This document shows positions 1 through 8,580 of a DNA stretch of 9,620 nucleotides, piece by piece. Positions within the stretch are counted from its first letter, which is position 1; each line of letters opens with the position of its first letter. Below the pieces are notes generated by a model, which did not search any database, was not told the DNA's origin, and saw only the letters and a program-made list of their open reading frames with translations. The DNA is from an uncultured Eubacteriales bacterium (lineage in GTDB: Bacteria > Bacillota > Clostridia > Oscillospirales > CAG-272): the NCBI GenBank assembly GCA_934500855.1, contig CAKSUH010000039.1, forward strand, positions 1 through 9,620, given 5' to 3'. The position numbers and the translations under genes are program-made.

Positions 1-39
1 CTGCCATACTCTCTATTTGCCGAGATCGGACTGTCGCTC

Positions 40-210
40 TCAGGCTTTCTTCATGGTGCGCAGGCAACGGGAACAAACATTGATCGATTTGCTGCCTTCC
101 AGTCTGATTTTACGGATGTTGGGCTTCCAGCTTCTGTTGGTTTTCCGATGCGAGTGCGAAACATTCTGACCGAACACAACGCCCTTACCGCAGATACAGC
201 ATTTTGCCAT
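40..210 (-). CDS. rpmB: 50S ribosomal protein L28
   Basis: The minus strand encodes a 56-residue protein starting MAKCCICGKGVVFGQNVSHS and ending CLRTMKKA, the usual length and sequence for bacterial L28, a structural protein of the large ribosomal subunit. Two CxxC pairs (C4/C7 and C46/C49) make this the zinc-ribbon (C+) form; many genomes also carry a cysteine-free paralogue, which is not in this window. The basic SHRKTNRSWKPN segment (residues 20-31) is the typical rRNA-binding stretch. The ATG is fixed by a perfect AGGAGG on the minus strand at 219-224, 8 bases upstream. It has its own promoter (280-308). The 39 bases beyond the stop hold no recognisable terminator or gene before the window edge. 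Confidence 0.97.
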   Translation of the reverse strand: MAKCCICGKGVVFGQNVSHSHRKTNRSWKPNIRKIRLEGSKSINVCSRCLRTMKKA

Positions 211-279
211 TTTTGACACCTCCTAAATTTAACGCTTCACCGTAGCAATACGGGGCAGAACCACTGTACAACAGCAACC

Positions 280-308
280 ATTATACCATATTCTTTCACG
301 GATTGCAA
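280..308 (-). promoter_or_regulatory. Sigma-A promoter for rpmB
   Basis: Read on the minus strand: -35 TTGCAA (303-308), 17-base spacer, -10 TATAAT (280-285) with a TGG extended -10 just before it. Transcription should begin near 272, giving a leader of about 60 bases that contains the AGGAGG of rpmB. The near-consensus elements suit a highly expressed ribosomal protein gene. Confidence 0.85.
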
Positions 309-312
309 GTGG

Positions 313-348
313 TTTTTGAAATTTTTTCTGTTTTTCTCAAGTTTTTTT
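313..348 (-). promoter_or_regulatory. A-tract (UP-like) element upstream of the rpmB promoter
   Basis: Four A-tracts on the minus strand lie at 313-317, 322-327, 331-335 and 342-348. Their centres are about 9.5, 8.5 and 12 bases apart, close to one helical turn, and they end 5 bases before the -35 box. Phased A-tracts in this position are known to bend DNA and to bind the RNA polymerase alpha C-terminal domain. That they act as an UP element here is inference. The whole 211-381 gap otherwise holds only the rpmB promoter and ribosome site. Confidence 0.45.
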
Positions 349-381
349 GCCTCGAACCACGGAAATCGGCAGAAAATCGCC

Positions 382-2340
382 TCATTTCTTCCCGCAAGCC
401 GCCGCAATACCGCGCAGGAAAGATTCTCCGAGCCTGCCCGAAACCGTTACCGACGCAAAGTCCGCCACCGTCGGCGCCGTTTCTCCGAGCCGCAGGATCA
501 GACCGCCGTTTGCGGTCAGCATCCGCAGGGCAAACACGGTTTTTCCGTCCTGCGGGAGCGCGGCTTCGGGGCAGAGAATGAGAATGCGCGAGGTCAGAAG
601 TCTGCGCGAGATCGGACCGTCTCCGTCACGCTCGGTCAGCACCGTGCAGTCGGCTCCGACCCCCCGCAACGCCGCCGCGAGCGACACTGCCGCCGCATCA
701 TCGGAACGGGACAGGACGCAGATTTCATAGCGATCGCTCCAGACATATTTCCCGACCCGCTCGGGAAGAGCGAGCGGCTTTTCATCGGTTACCGCCGTCG
801 AAATCTCGGTTGCAACCGTTCCGATGCGGGAATAGGGGAGTGTGGTTCCCTCCGTAATCAGCCCGAGCGGCAGTCGGTGTCCCGCCGATTCCGCATCCGA
901 CAAGCGGCAGGTCAGCCCGTTGCCCGCAGTCCGGGCGATGCAGTTGCCTAAGGTTTCGCCGACCGCAAGCCGCGCGCTGAACAGGTTCCCGCTCTGCGCG
1001 TGTGCGCGGACTTCGGTCAGAAGCTGTCGCAGAAGCGCGAAATCCGGAATGCCCGTATCGGTCATCACGGGGGTTACGCAACAGACCGCGTTGCCCGCTG
1101 CGCGATAGGTCGGGGGGAGAACCCCCGCACTTTCCGCCACTGCCCAGACCGTCAGTTCGGGCGAGGTCAGGCTGTCGTCAACCTCTGCAAACAGCGCCGC
1201 AGGTGCCGCAAACTCCATCTGTGCGCGATAGATGCCGAGAATGCTTGCCGCAAGACCGCTCTCGGCTTCCGTGTCGGTCGGGGTCGGGAGCCGCAGACCG
1301 ATTGCAAGTCGGATCCCGGTGTAATCCGCGCCCGCCGCCGCAAGCGAAAGCAGGGGCGCGAGAACCGTTGCCATTGCCGCGCGGAAACCGCCCGCGCCGA
1401 GTGAACGGACCGCAGATGCGACCGCAAGCCCGTTCTTTGTCACCCGTTCGGGCAGAAATGCGGGAGATTCCAGATAAGGGGAGGCATTCCCCGCAACGGG
1501 AACCCGCGTCAGGGGTCCGGCACCCGCCGCTTCGGCGGGAATCGAAACCGACGCTTCTTTCCGTTCCGGGAGCGCGCGGAGCTGTGCCGTCGGAACCCGC
1601 AGAACATCGGAGGCGGAAGAGGCAAACGCAGTCTCCTCCCGATCGGTCAGAACCGCCGCGACGGTTGCCGACATGCCCGTTTCTCCGGAAAGAAGTTCTT
1701 TGACGCGCTCCGCGTCTTTTCCGTCAACCAAAAGCAACTTCGCATGGGAGAGGGGAACGAACAGCCGCCCGAGCGGAGAAGCTGCCGGAATGTCGGTCAG
1801 GCGTTCGGGGTTGTAGAGAATTCCGGGGAAATACGGCAGCAGGGTCGGGAGAATGCCGTACTCTCCGACTGTTTCCATCCGTTTCACCGCAGACCGGACC
1901 GCAGTCTGACCGAGAGCCACGGTCAGTGCCTCCTCGGTTTCGGCACGGACCAGAAGCACCGCGTCTCCCGGGGCGGGGAGAGCGGCAGACCGTTCGCCGA
2001 CCGCATTCAGGAGCAAGGGAGAGCCGACCGCGCCGAAGTGCGTTTCCGCAGGCTCGGTTCCGACCGTCAGCCGCAGATGTCCGACGGTCGGCTGTCTGCC
2101 GCTCCGCGCGAGGTATGCCGAAGCAAGCCCGAACAGCTCCCCGAGCGTTGGCGGCGTGAGCGCCTGCGGGTGCATTTCGCGCCGTTTTTCCATCATGTCG
2201 CGATAGGTTTTAGCCACCTCCGCGTCATCGGTGGCAAGGTGAGAGACACGCGTGGCGGTCCACCCCGCCGAAAGTGTCCGCAGACTTCCGAGGAGCGCCC
2301 GCTCCCCGTCGGTCATCATCCGTTCCCGCTTTTTGCCCAT
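382..2340 (-). CDS. Degenerate PurL-like (AIR-synthase-fold) protein, function unknown
   Basis: This 652-residue protein resembles a shortened clostridial single-chain FGAM synthase (PurL, usually about 1,200 residues or more). Residues ~120-240 look like the C-terminal half of the first AIRS domain (PAPGD at 123-127; KLLLVDGKDAERVKELL at 201-217). Residues ~300-480 look like the second AIRS domain: AASILGIYRAQMEFAAPAA at 364-382, VWAVAE at 398-403, then IPDFALLRQL and a GNLFSARLAVGETLGN segment. Residues ~535-645 resemble the start of the glutaminase domain. Signatures are lost: the PurL GKDSMS motif is replaced by AEVDDSL (385-391), and the glutaminase Cys loop GxCNG by RLGETAPT (617-624). 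The N-terminal PurL region is absent. Catalysis is therefore unlikely. The ATG follows GGAAGG by 8 bases and sits 3 bases after the mtaB stop, so the two should be co-transcribed. The reading frame is uninterrupted. Family assignment comes from motif order recalled by eye. Confidence 0.6.
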   Translation of the reverse strand: MGKKRERMMTDGERALLGSLRTLSAGWTATRVSHLATDDAEVAKTYRDMMEKRREMHPQALTPPTLGELFGLASAYLARSGRQPTVGHLRLTVGTEPAETHFGAVGSPLLLNAVGERSAALPAPGDAVLLVRAETEEALTVALGQTAVRSAVKRMETVGEYGILPTLLPYFPGILYNPERLTDIPAASPLGRLFVPLSHAKLLLVDGKDAERVKELLSGETGMSATVAAVLTDREETAFASSASDVLRVPTAQLRALPERKEASVSIPAEAAGAGPLTRVPVAGNASPYLESPAFLPERVTKNGLAVASAVRSLGAGGFRAAMATVLAPLLSLAAAGADYTGIRLAIGLRLPTPTDTEAESGLAASILGIYRAQMEFAAPAALFAEVDDSLTSPELTVWAVAESAGVLPPTYRAAGNAVCCVTPVMTDTGIPDFALLRQLLTEVRAHAQSGNLFSARLAVGETLGNCIARTAGNGLTCRLSDAESAGHRLPLGLITEGTTLPYSRIGTVATEISTAVTDEKPLALPERVGKYVWSDRYEICVLSRSDDAAAVSLAAALRGVGADCTVLTERDGDGPISRRLLTSRILILCPEAALPQDGKTVFALRMLTANGGLILRLGETAPTVADFASVTVSGRLGESFLRGIAAACGKK

Positions 2341-2343
2341 GCG

Positions 2344-4471
<2,128 letters not shown>

Positions 4472-4491
4472 GAGATCATCACCGAAGGAGA

Positions 4492-4518
4492 GCGGAGAGA
4501 CGGATTGCGTCTCTCCGC
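4492..4518 (+). other. Perfect 11-bp hairpin between upp and the pseudouridine synthase gene
   Basis: GCGGAGAGACG (4492-4502), a five-base GATTG loop, and the exact complement CGTCTCTCCGC (4508-4518). The following bases, GCTTTGTAT, contain only three consecutive T residues, so this is at best a weak intrinsic terminator. It lies directly between AAGGAG (4485-4490) and the next ATG (4528). Folding would reduce the effective spacer from 37 to about 10 bases. It may tune translation, stabilise the upp 3' end or partly terminate transcription; the sequence alone does not decide. Confidence 0.7.
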
Positions 4519-4527
4519 GCTTTGTAT

Positions 4528-5490
4528 ATGAGAATTCTGAAAATCGGAAAAAACGACGCGGGACAGCGGCTTGACAAATTCCTTTCCAAGGCGGTCAGGG
4601 GGCTTCCGCAGTCGCTGATGTATAAATATATCCGCACGAAAAAGATCAAGGTCAACCGCGCGCGGGCGGAGCAGAATCAAATGCTCTGCGAGGGGGACGA
4701 GGTGCAGCTGTTTATCCGCGACGAATTCTTCGATTCGCCCGAGAAGGACAGCGGCGCCGCAGAGCGGATCGTGCCGAAGCTGGATATCGTGTATGAGGAC
4801 GAAAACATCCTTCTGCTCAACAAACGCCCCGGGGTGTTGGTTCACGAGGATGCCGCAGGCGGAGAGAACACTCTGATTCTGCATATCAAGGCTTACCTGA
4901 CCCGGAAAGGGGAGTACGATCCCGCCGCCGAGCAGTCCTTCTCTCCCGCGCTCTGTAACCGCATCGACCGCAACACGGGCGGCATTGTGATTGCCGCAAA
5001 GAACGCGGCTGCCCTGCGGGAAATGAACGAAAAAATCCGCAACGACGAGGTGCGGAAGTTCTATTACTGCGTGGTGCACGGGAAAATGCCGAAACAGGCG
5101 GACACCCTGCACGGGTATCTGCGCAAGGATGCCGCGAACAATACCGTAACGGTCAGCGATACGAAACAGGCGGGCTACAAGGAAATTATCACCAAGTACC
5201 GCGTGGTGCGGGAGAAGGGGGACCTCTCCCTGTTGGAAGTGGAACTGGTGACGGGACGGACGCACCAGATCCGCGCGCATCTTTCGCACATCGGGCATCC
5301 GCTTCTGGGGGACGGGAAGTACGGCGTCAACCGTGCGGACCGTGCCAAGGGCTACAAATTTCAGGCGCTTTATGCCTATCGGTTGCAGTTCCGATTCCGT
5401 GACGGAGAGGGACCGCTCGGGTATCTGAACGGCAGGACCGTACAGCTGGATCCCGCAAAGATCTGGTTTCTGCGCGAATTCGGAATGTGA
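4528..5490 (+). CDS. RluA-family rRNA pseudouridine synthase (RluC/RluD-like)
   Basis: A 320-residue enzyme of the RluA family, which isomerises specific uridines to pseudouridine in RNA, normally 23S rRNA for RluC/RluD members. An S4 RNA-binding domain occupies about residues 12-60 (AGQRLDKFLSKAV ... CEGDEVQLF). The catalytic domain follows, with LDIVYEDENILLLNKRPGVL near 85-104 and motif II as NRIDRNTGGIVIAAK, where D147 is the catalytic aspartate; the usual preceding His is Asn here. GRTHQIRAHLSHIGHPLLGD near 250-270 is the conserved C-terminal motif. The start is uncertain. ATG at 4528 gives a normal N-terminus, but its only good Shine-Dalgarno lies upstream of a hairpin; TTG at 4522 and ATT at 4504 are in-frame alternatives. 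It is followed 22 bases later by lnt, probably in one transcript. The exact target uridine cannot be read from sequence. Confidence 0.92.
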   Translation: MRILKIGKNDAGQRLDKFLSKAVRGLPQSLMYKYIRTKKIKVNRARAEQNQMLCEGDEVQLFIRDEFFDSPEKDSGAAERIVPKLDIVYEDENILLLNKRPGVLVHEDAAGGENTLILHIKAYLTRKGEYDPAAEQSFSPALCNRIDRNTGGIVIAAKNAAALREMNEKIRNDEVRKFYYCVVHGKMPKQADTLHGYLRKDAANNTVTVSDTKQAGYKEIITKYRVVREKGDLSLLEVELVTGRTHQIRAHLSHIGHPLLGDGKYGVNRADRAKGYKFQALYAYRLQFRFRDGEGPLGYLNGRTVQLDPAKIWFLREFGM

Positions 5491-5512
5491 AAAAAGGAAA
5501 GGAGGACGGAAC

Positions 5513-7108
5513 ATGACGAAACGGGAAGCGTGGATTCTGCGCGGGTTTCTCGCATTGGGCGCGGCGCTGACGGCGCTGACGCTGATTTTTCCGCAGGTCG
5601 GAATGCTCGAGTGGGTGACCATGATTCCGATTGCGTTGGCGCTCTACCGCCTCACCGACCGCGGCGTGAGCCTGTGGAAGGCTTACCGTTACGGCTTTTT
5701 CACCGTGTTCGTTTTCTATTTCATTCTGTATCACTGGTTCGTTTACCTTTACCCGTTGGATTTTGTCGGGCTCGGAAACGGCGCGTCGGTTGCGGTTGTC
5801 CTTGCGGGATGGATCGGGCTGACGCTGTTGCAGGCGATCCCCGGGGGGCTGATTTTTCTCGGCTTCGCGGCGCTGTGCCGGACGCGGGCTGTCAAACGGT
5901 ATCCGCTTGCAAAACCGTTCCTGCTCGCTGCGCTGTGGGTTGTGTTTGAATGGTCCGCCACGCTGGTGTGGACGGGAGTCCCGTGGGGCAGGCTGGCGCT
6001 CGGTCAGGCGGAACTGCTCCCCATGCTTCAGAGCGCCTCGCTGTTCGGTTCGTATCTGATTACTTTTCTGCTGGTTGCCGTCAATGCACTGATCGCAACG
6101 GCGATTACAGGCAAGCCGAAGCGCGTATTGTGCGCGGTTCTGGCGATCGGACTTTTTGCGTCCAACCTTTTATTCGGGCTTCTGCGGATGAACCTGCCCC
6201 GAAAGACCGACGCGGACGGGACGAATGTTGCAGTCATCCAGGGCAACATCAACTCGCACGATAAATGGAGCGCCGACAGCTATCAGAACACGCTGGACAC
6301 CTACGGCGGTCTGACGCGAAAGGCTGCGGGCGAGGGGGCTGAACTGGTGGTCTGGCCCGAAACGGCGCTTCCGTACAATCTGAATTTCAACCGTCCGCTG
6401 ACCGTCTGGCTTGAGGAACTGGCGCGGGACTGCAATGTGACGCTGATCGTCGGCGCGCTCTGGACGGACGGGGAGGGGCGCGAATACAATTCCCTGTTCC
6501 TCGTGACTCCGGAGAACGGTTTTGACGGGGAAGCGCGCTATGACAAGCGGCATCTGGTTCCGTTCGGGGAATATGTTCCCATGCGGGGGCTGATTACCGC
6601 ACTGATTCCGCCGCTGGGAGAGCTGTCGGCGCTTGACGATGACCTGACCGCCGGCTCCGATTCTGCCCTGCTTGAGACGGAATGGGGAAAGATCGGGTCC
6701 CTGATCTGCTTCGATTCCATCTATGAAAGGCTGGCGCTTGACAGTGTACGGGACGGCGCGGGGCTGATGCTGATTTCCAGTAACGACTCCTGGTTCTATG
6801 ATTCCGCGGCGGTCCGTCAGCACCTGTATCAGGCGCAGTTGCGGGCAATCGAAACGGGCAGAACCTATGTCCGTGCGGCAAACACGGGGATTTCGGATGT
6901 GATTACGCGGTACGGGCGCTCCACGGCTCAGATCGGCGCGCTGGTCGAGGGCTATGAGGTACGGTTTGCGGAATTCCGCACCGACAAAACGCTGTATGAC
7001 CGCGTAGGGAATCTGCTCGTCCTGCTCTGCTTCGTATTCCTGTTGTCCGCGCCTGCGACCGAACCGTTTTCGAGAAAGAAAAAAGCGCGGCAGGACGGGA
7101 AAGTCTGA
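5513..7108 (+). CDS. lnt: Apolipoprotein N-acyltransferase
   Basis: A 531-residue membrane enzyme that transfers an acyl chain from a phospholipid to the amino group of the lipidated N-terminal cysteine of lipoproteins, the last step of triacyl-lipoprotein maturation. About seven hydrophobic segments fill residues 7-225, followed by an extracytoplasmic nitrilase-type domain (~235-490) and a C-terminal membrane segment (~498-516) ending in a basic tail. The Glu-Lys-Cys triad is visible: E283 in VVWPETALP, K345 in YDKRHLVPFGEYVP, and C399 in IGSLICFDSIYE. NDSWF (424-428) and the RAIETGRTYVRAANTGIS block also match the family. AAAGGAGG (5498-5505) lies 7 bases before the ATG. Being complete, with all catalytic residues, it is probably active. 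Lnt is less usual in monoderm Firmicutes than in Proteobacteria. Confidence 0.93.
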   Translation: MTKREAWILRGFLALGAALTALTLIFPQVGMLEWVTMIPIALALYRLTDRGVSLWKAYRYGFFTVFVFYFILYHWFVYLYPLDFVGLGNGASVAVVLAGWIGLTLLQAIPGGLIFLGFAALCRTRAVKRYPLAKPFLLAALWVVFEWSATLVWTGVPWGRLALGQAELLPMLQSASLFGSYLITFLLVAVNALIATAITGKPKRVLCAVLAIGLFASNLLFGLLRMNLPRKTDADGTNVAVIQGNINSHDKWSADSYQNTLDTYGGLTRKAAGEGAELVVWPETALPYNLNFNRPLTVWLEELARDCNVTLIVGALWTDGEGREYNSLFLVTPENGFDGEARYDKRHLVPFGEYVPMRGLITALIPPLGELSALDDDLTAGSDSALLETEWGKIGSLICFDSIYERLALDSVRDGAGLMLISSNDSWFYDSAAVRQHLYQAQLRAIETGRTYVRAANTGISDVITRYGRSTAQIGALVEGYEVRFAEFRTDKTLYDRVGNLLVLLCFVFLLSAPATEPFSRKKKARQDGKV

Positions 7109-7298
7109 CCGCCTTTTGGTCGACTGTATTGTGAAGCATTGCTGAAAAAAGACAAAATTTTGCCTGATATCACAGAAAAATCAGATTTCCATGGAATTTA
7201 TATGTTGATTTTTGCTCTCGGATATGCTATAATAACATCAAGGACATTGTGAATTTTCCGACAGGGACACATAAAACAAAAAAGGAAAGGTGACTGAC
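7109..7298 (+). other. AT-rich intergenic and leader region upstream of fucO
   Basis: This 190-base gap is much more AT-rich than its neighbours. I see no convincing terminator for lnt (only a 4-bp GACC/GGTC pairing at its start) and no small gene. It contains A-tracts at about 7145-7150 and 7176-7180, a TGATATCA palindrome near 7164-7171, the fucO promoter, and a leader of about 59 bases with AAAGGAAAGG (7281-7290) as the ribosome site. The heptamer TTGTGAA occurs at 7129-7135 and 7247-7253. No riboswitch fold is recognisable. Confidence 0.5.
7205..7233 (+). promoter_or_regulatory. Extended -10 promoter for fucO
   Basis: -35 TTGATT (7205-7210), 17-base spacer ending in TGC (7225-7227), and -10 TATAAT (7228-7233). 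The TGn plus perfect -10 predicts strong transcription from about 7240. No operator can be assigned with confidence. Confidence 0.8.
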
Positions 7299-8444
7299 AT
7301 GGCAAGAATTGTTCTGAACGAAACATCCTATCACGGCGCGGGCGCGATTCATGAGATCGTCGGCGAGGTCAAGGGAAGAGGTCTGCATAAGGCTCTGGTC
7401 TGTTCCGACCCCGATCTGGTCCGCTTCGGCGTAACCAAGCGGGTCCTTGATGTGCTGGACGGCGCAGGTCTGGCATATGAGCTGTATTCCGACATCAAAC
7501 CCAATCCTACGATCGAAAATGTACAGACCGGCGTTGCCGCTTTCAAAAAGAGCGGTGCGGATTATCTGATCGCAATCGGCGGCGGTTCCTCGATGGATAC
7601 CTCCAAGGCGATCGGTATCATCATTGCAAACCCCGAATTCGAGGATGTGAGAAGTCTGGAGGGCGTTGCCCCGACCAAGCATCCGTCGGTGCCGATCATT
7701 GCGGTTCCCACAACCGCGGGAACCGCCGCAGAGGTGACCATCAACTATGTCATCACCGATGTGGAGAAGAAGCGGAAGTTCGTCTGCGTGGATGTGCATG
7801 ATATTCCCGTGGTCGCAATCATCGACCCCGAGATGATGTCCACCATGCCCAAGGGGCTGACCGCCGCAACCGGTATGGACGCGTTGACGCACGCGATTGA
7901 GGGATATATCACCAAGGGTGCGTGGGAAATGACCGATATGTTCCATCTCAAGGCGATTGAGCTGATTTCCAAGAGTCTGCGTGGTGCGGTTGAGAACACC
8001 AAAGAGGGCAGAGAGGGGATGGCACTCGGACAGTACATTGCCGGCATGGGCTTCTCCAATGTCGGTCTCGGTATCGTTCACTCGATGGCGCACGCGCTCG
8101 GCGCAGTCTACGATACCCCCCACGGCGTGGCGAACGCAATTCTGCTTCCGACCGTGATGGAGTATAACGCGCCCGCAACGGGTGAAAAGTACCGCGACAT
8201 CGCGAAGGCGATGGGCGTGGAAGGCACCGAGAAGATGTCGCAGGCGGAGTATCGCAAGGCGGCGGTCGATGCGGTCCGTCAGCTGTCGAAGGATGTCGGA
8301 ATTCCGCAGGATCTCAAGGCAATCGTGAAGGAAGAGGATGTTCGCTTCCTTGCCGAATCCGCAATGGCGGACGCCTGCCGTCCCGGCAACCCGAAGGATC
8401 CGACGCTCGAGGATATCATCGGGCTGTATCATTCCCTGATGTAA
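7299..8444 (+). CDS. fucO: Lactaldehyde reductase / 1,2-propanediol oxidoreductase
   Basis: A 381-residue group III iron-dependent alcohol dehydrogenase that interconverts L-lactaldehyde and (S)-1,2-propanediol with NAD(H), used in anaerobic fucose and rhamnose breakdown. It closely follows E. coli FucO as I recall it, including SGADYLIAIGGGS, VPTTAGTAAEVTINYVITD, ATGMDALTHAIEGYIT and GMGFSNVGLG. The NAD loop is GGGS (94-97). Metal ligands expected from FucO are all present: D194, H198, H261 and H275. The frame also opens at GTG 7290, but that overlaps the AAAGGAAAGG ribosome site; ATG 7299 with an 8-base spacer is preferred. The gene has its own promoter and terminator, with no fucose or rhamnose catabolic genes alongside, so its physiological substrate may be broader than lactaldehyde. 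Confidence 0.93.
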   Translation: MARIVLNETSYHGAGAIHEIVGEVKGRGLHKALVCSDPDLVRFGVTKRVLDVLDGAGLAYELYSDIKPNPTIENVQTGVAAFKKSGADYLIAIGGGSSMDTSKAIGIIIANPEFEDVRSLEGVAPTKHPSVPIIAVPTTAGTAAEVTINYVITDVEKKRKFVCVDVHDIPVVAIIDPEMMSTMPKGLTAATGMDALTHAIEGYITKGAWEMTDMFHLKAIELISKSLRGAVENTKEGREGMALGQYIAGMGFSNVGLGIVHSMAHALGAVYDTPHGVANAILLPTVMEYNAPATGEKYRDIAKAMGVEGTEKMSQAEYRKAAVDAVRQLSKDVGIPQDLKAIVKEEDVRFLAESAMADACRPGNPKDPTLEDIIGLYHSLM

Positions 8445-8468
8445 TCCGTAACCGCAAAAAAATAACCG

Positions 8469-8502
8469 ACCTTGGAGAGGGCTTCCTCTCCAAGGTTTTT
8501 TT
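8469..8502 (+). terminator. Intrinsic terminator after fucO
   Basis: A perfect stem, CCTTGGAGAGG (8470-8480) and CCTCTCCAAGG (8485-8495), closed by a GCTT loop and followed by seven T residues (8496-8502). An extra A-T pair (8469/8496) extends the stem to 12 bp. An A7 tract just upstream (8456-8462) gives the minus strand a U-run after the same stem, so it could work both ways. It ends fucO as a monocistronic unit. Confidence 0.95.
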
Positions 8503-8512
8503 GCAAAAAGCC

Positions 8513-8541
8513 TTGCAAGCGGGGACGAAACATGGTATAAT
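8513..8541 (+). promoter_or_regulatory. Promoter for the phosphodiesterase-transporter pair
   Basis: -35 TTGCAA (8513-8518), 17-base spacer ending in TGG (8533-8535), and -10 TATAAT (8536-8541). It has the same -35, spacer length and TGG-TATAAT core as the rpmB promoter. Transcription should start near 8548, leaving a leader of about 33 bases. It begins only 10 bases after the fucO terminator T-run. Confidence 0.85.
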
Positions 8542-8580
8542 AAATGCGAATTTTTGAAAAGCGGAGCGAGGTTTGAGATT

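Noticed and set aside
1..39. Possible rpmB terminator or next gene at the window edge
   Set aside because: Only a short CCGA/TCGG pairing without a U-run is visible; there is too little sequence to call anything.
311..381. T-rich stretch after the PurL-like gene considered as its terminator
   Set aside because: On the minus strand, the transcribed direction, the runs are A rather than U and no stable stem precedes them, so it is not an intrinsic terminator for that gene.
7129..7253. Two TTGTGAA heptamers flanking the fucO promoter, resembling half of a Rex (redox repressor) site
   Set aside because: Neither has a matching inverted half at the right distance, so the 18-base Rex palindrome is not formed. 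Two 7-base matches in an AT-rich gap are easily chance.
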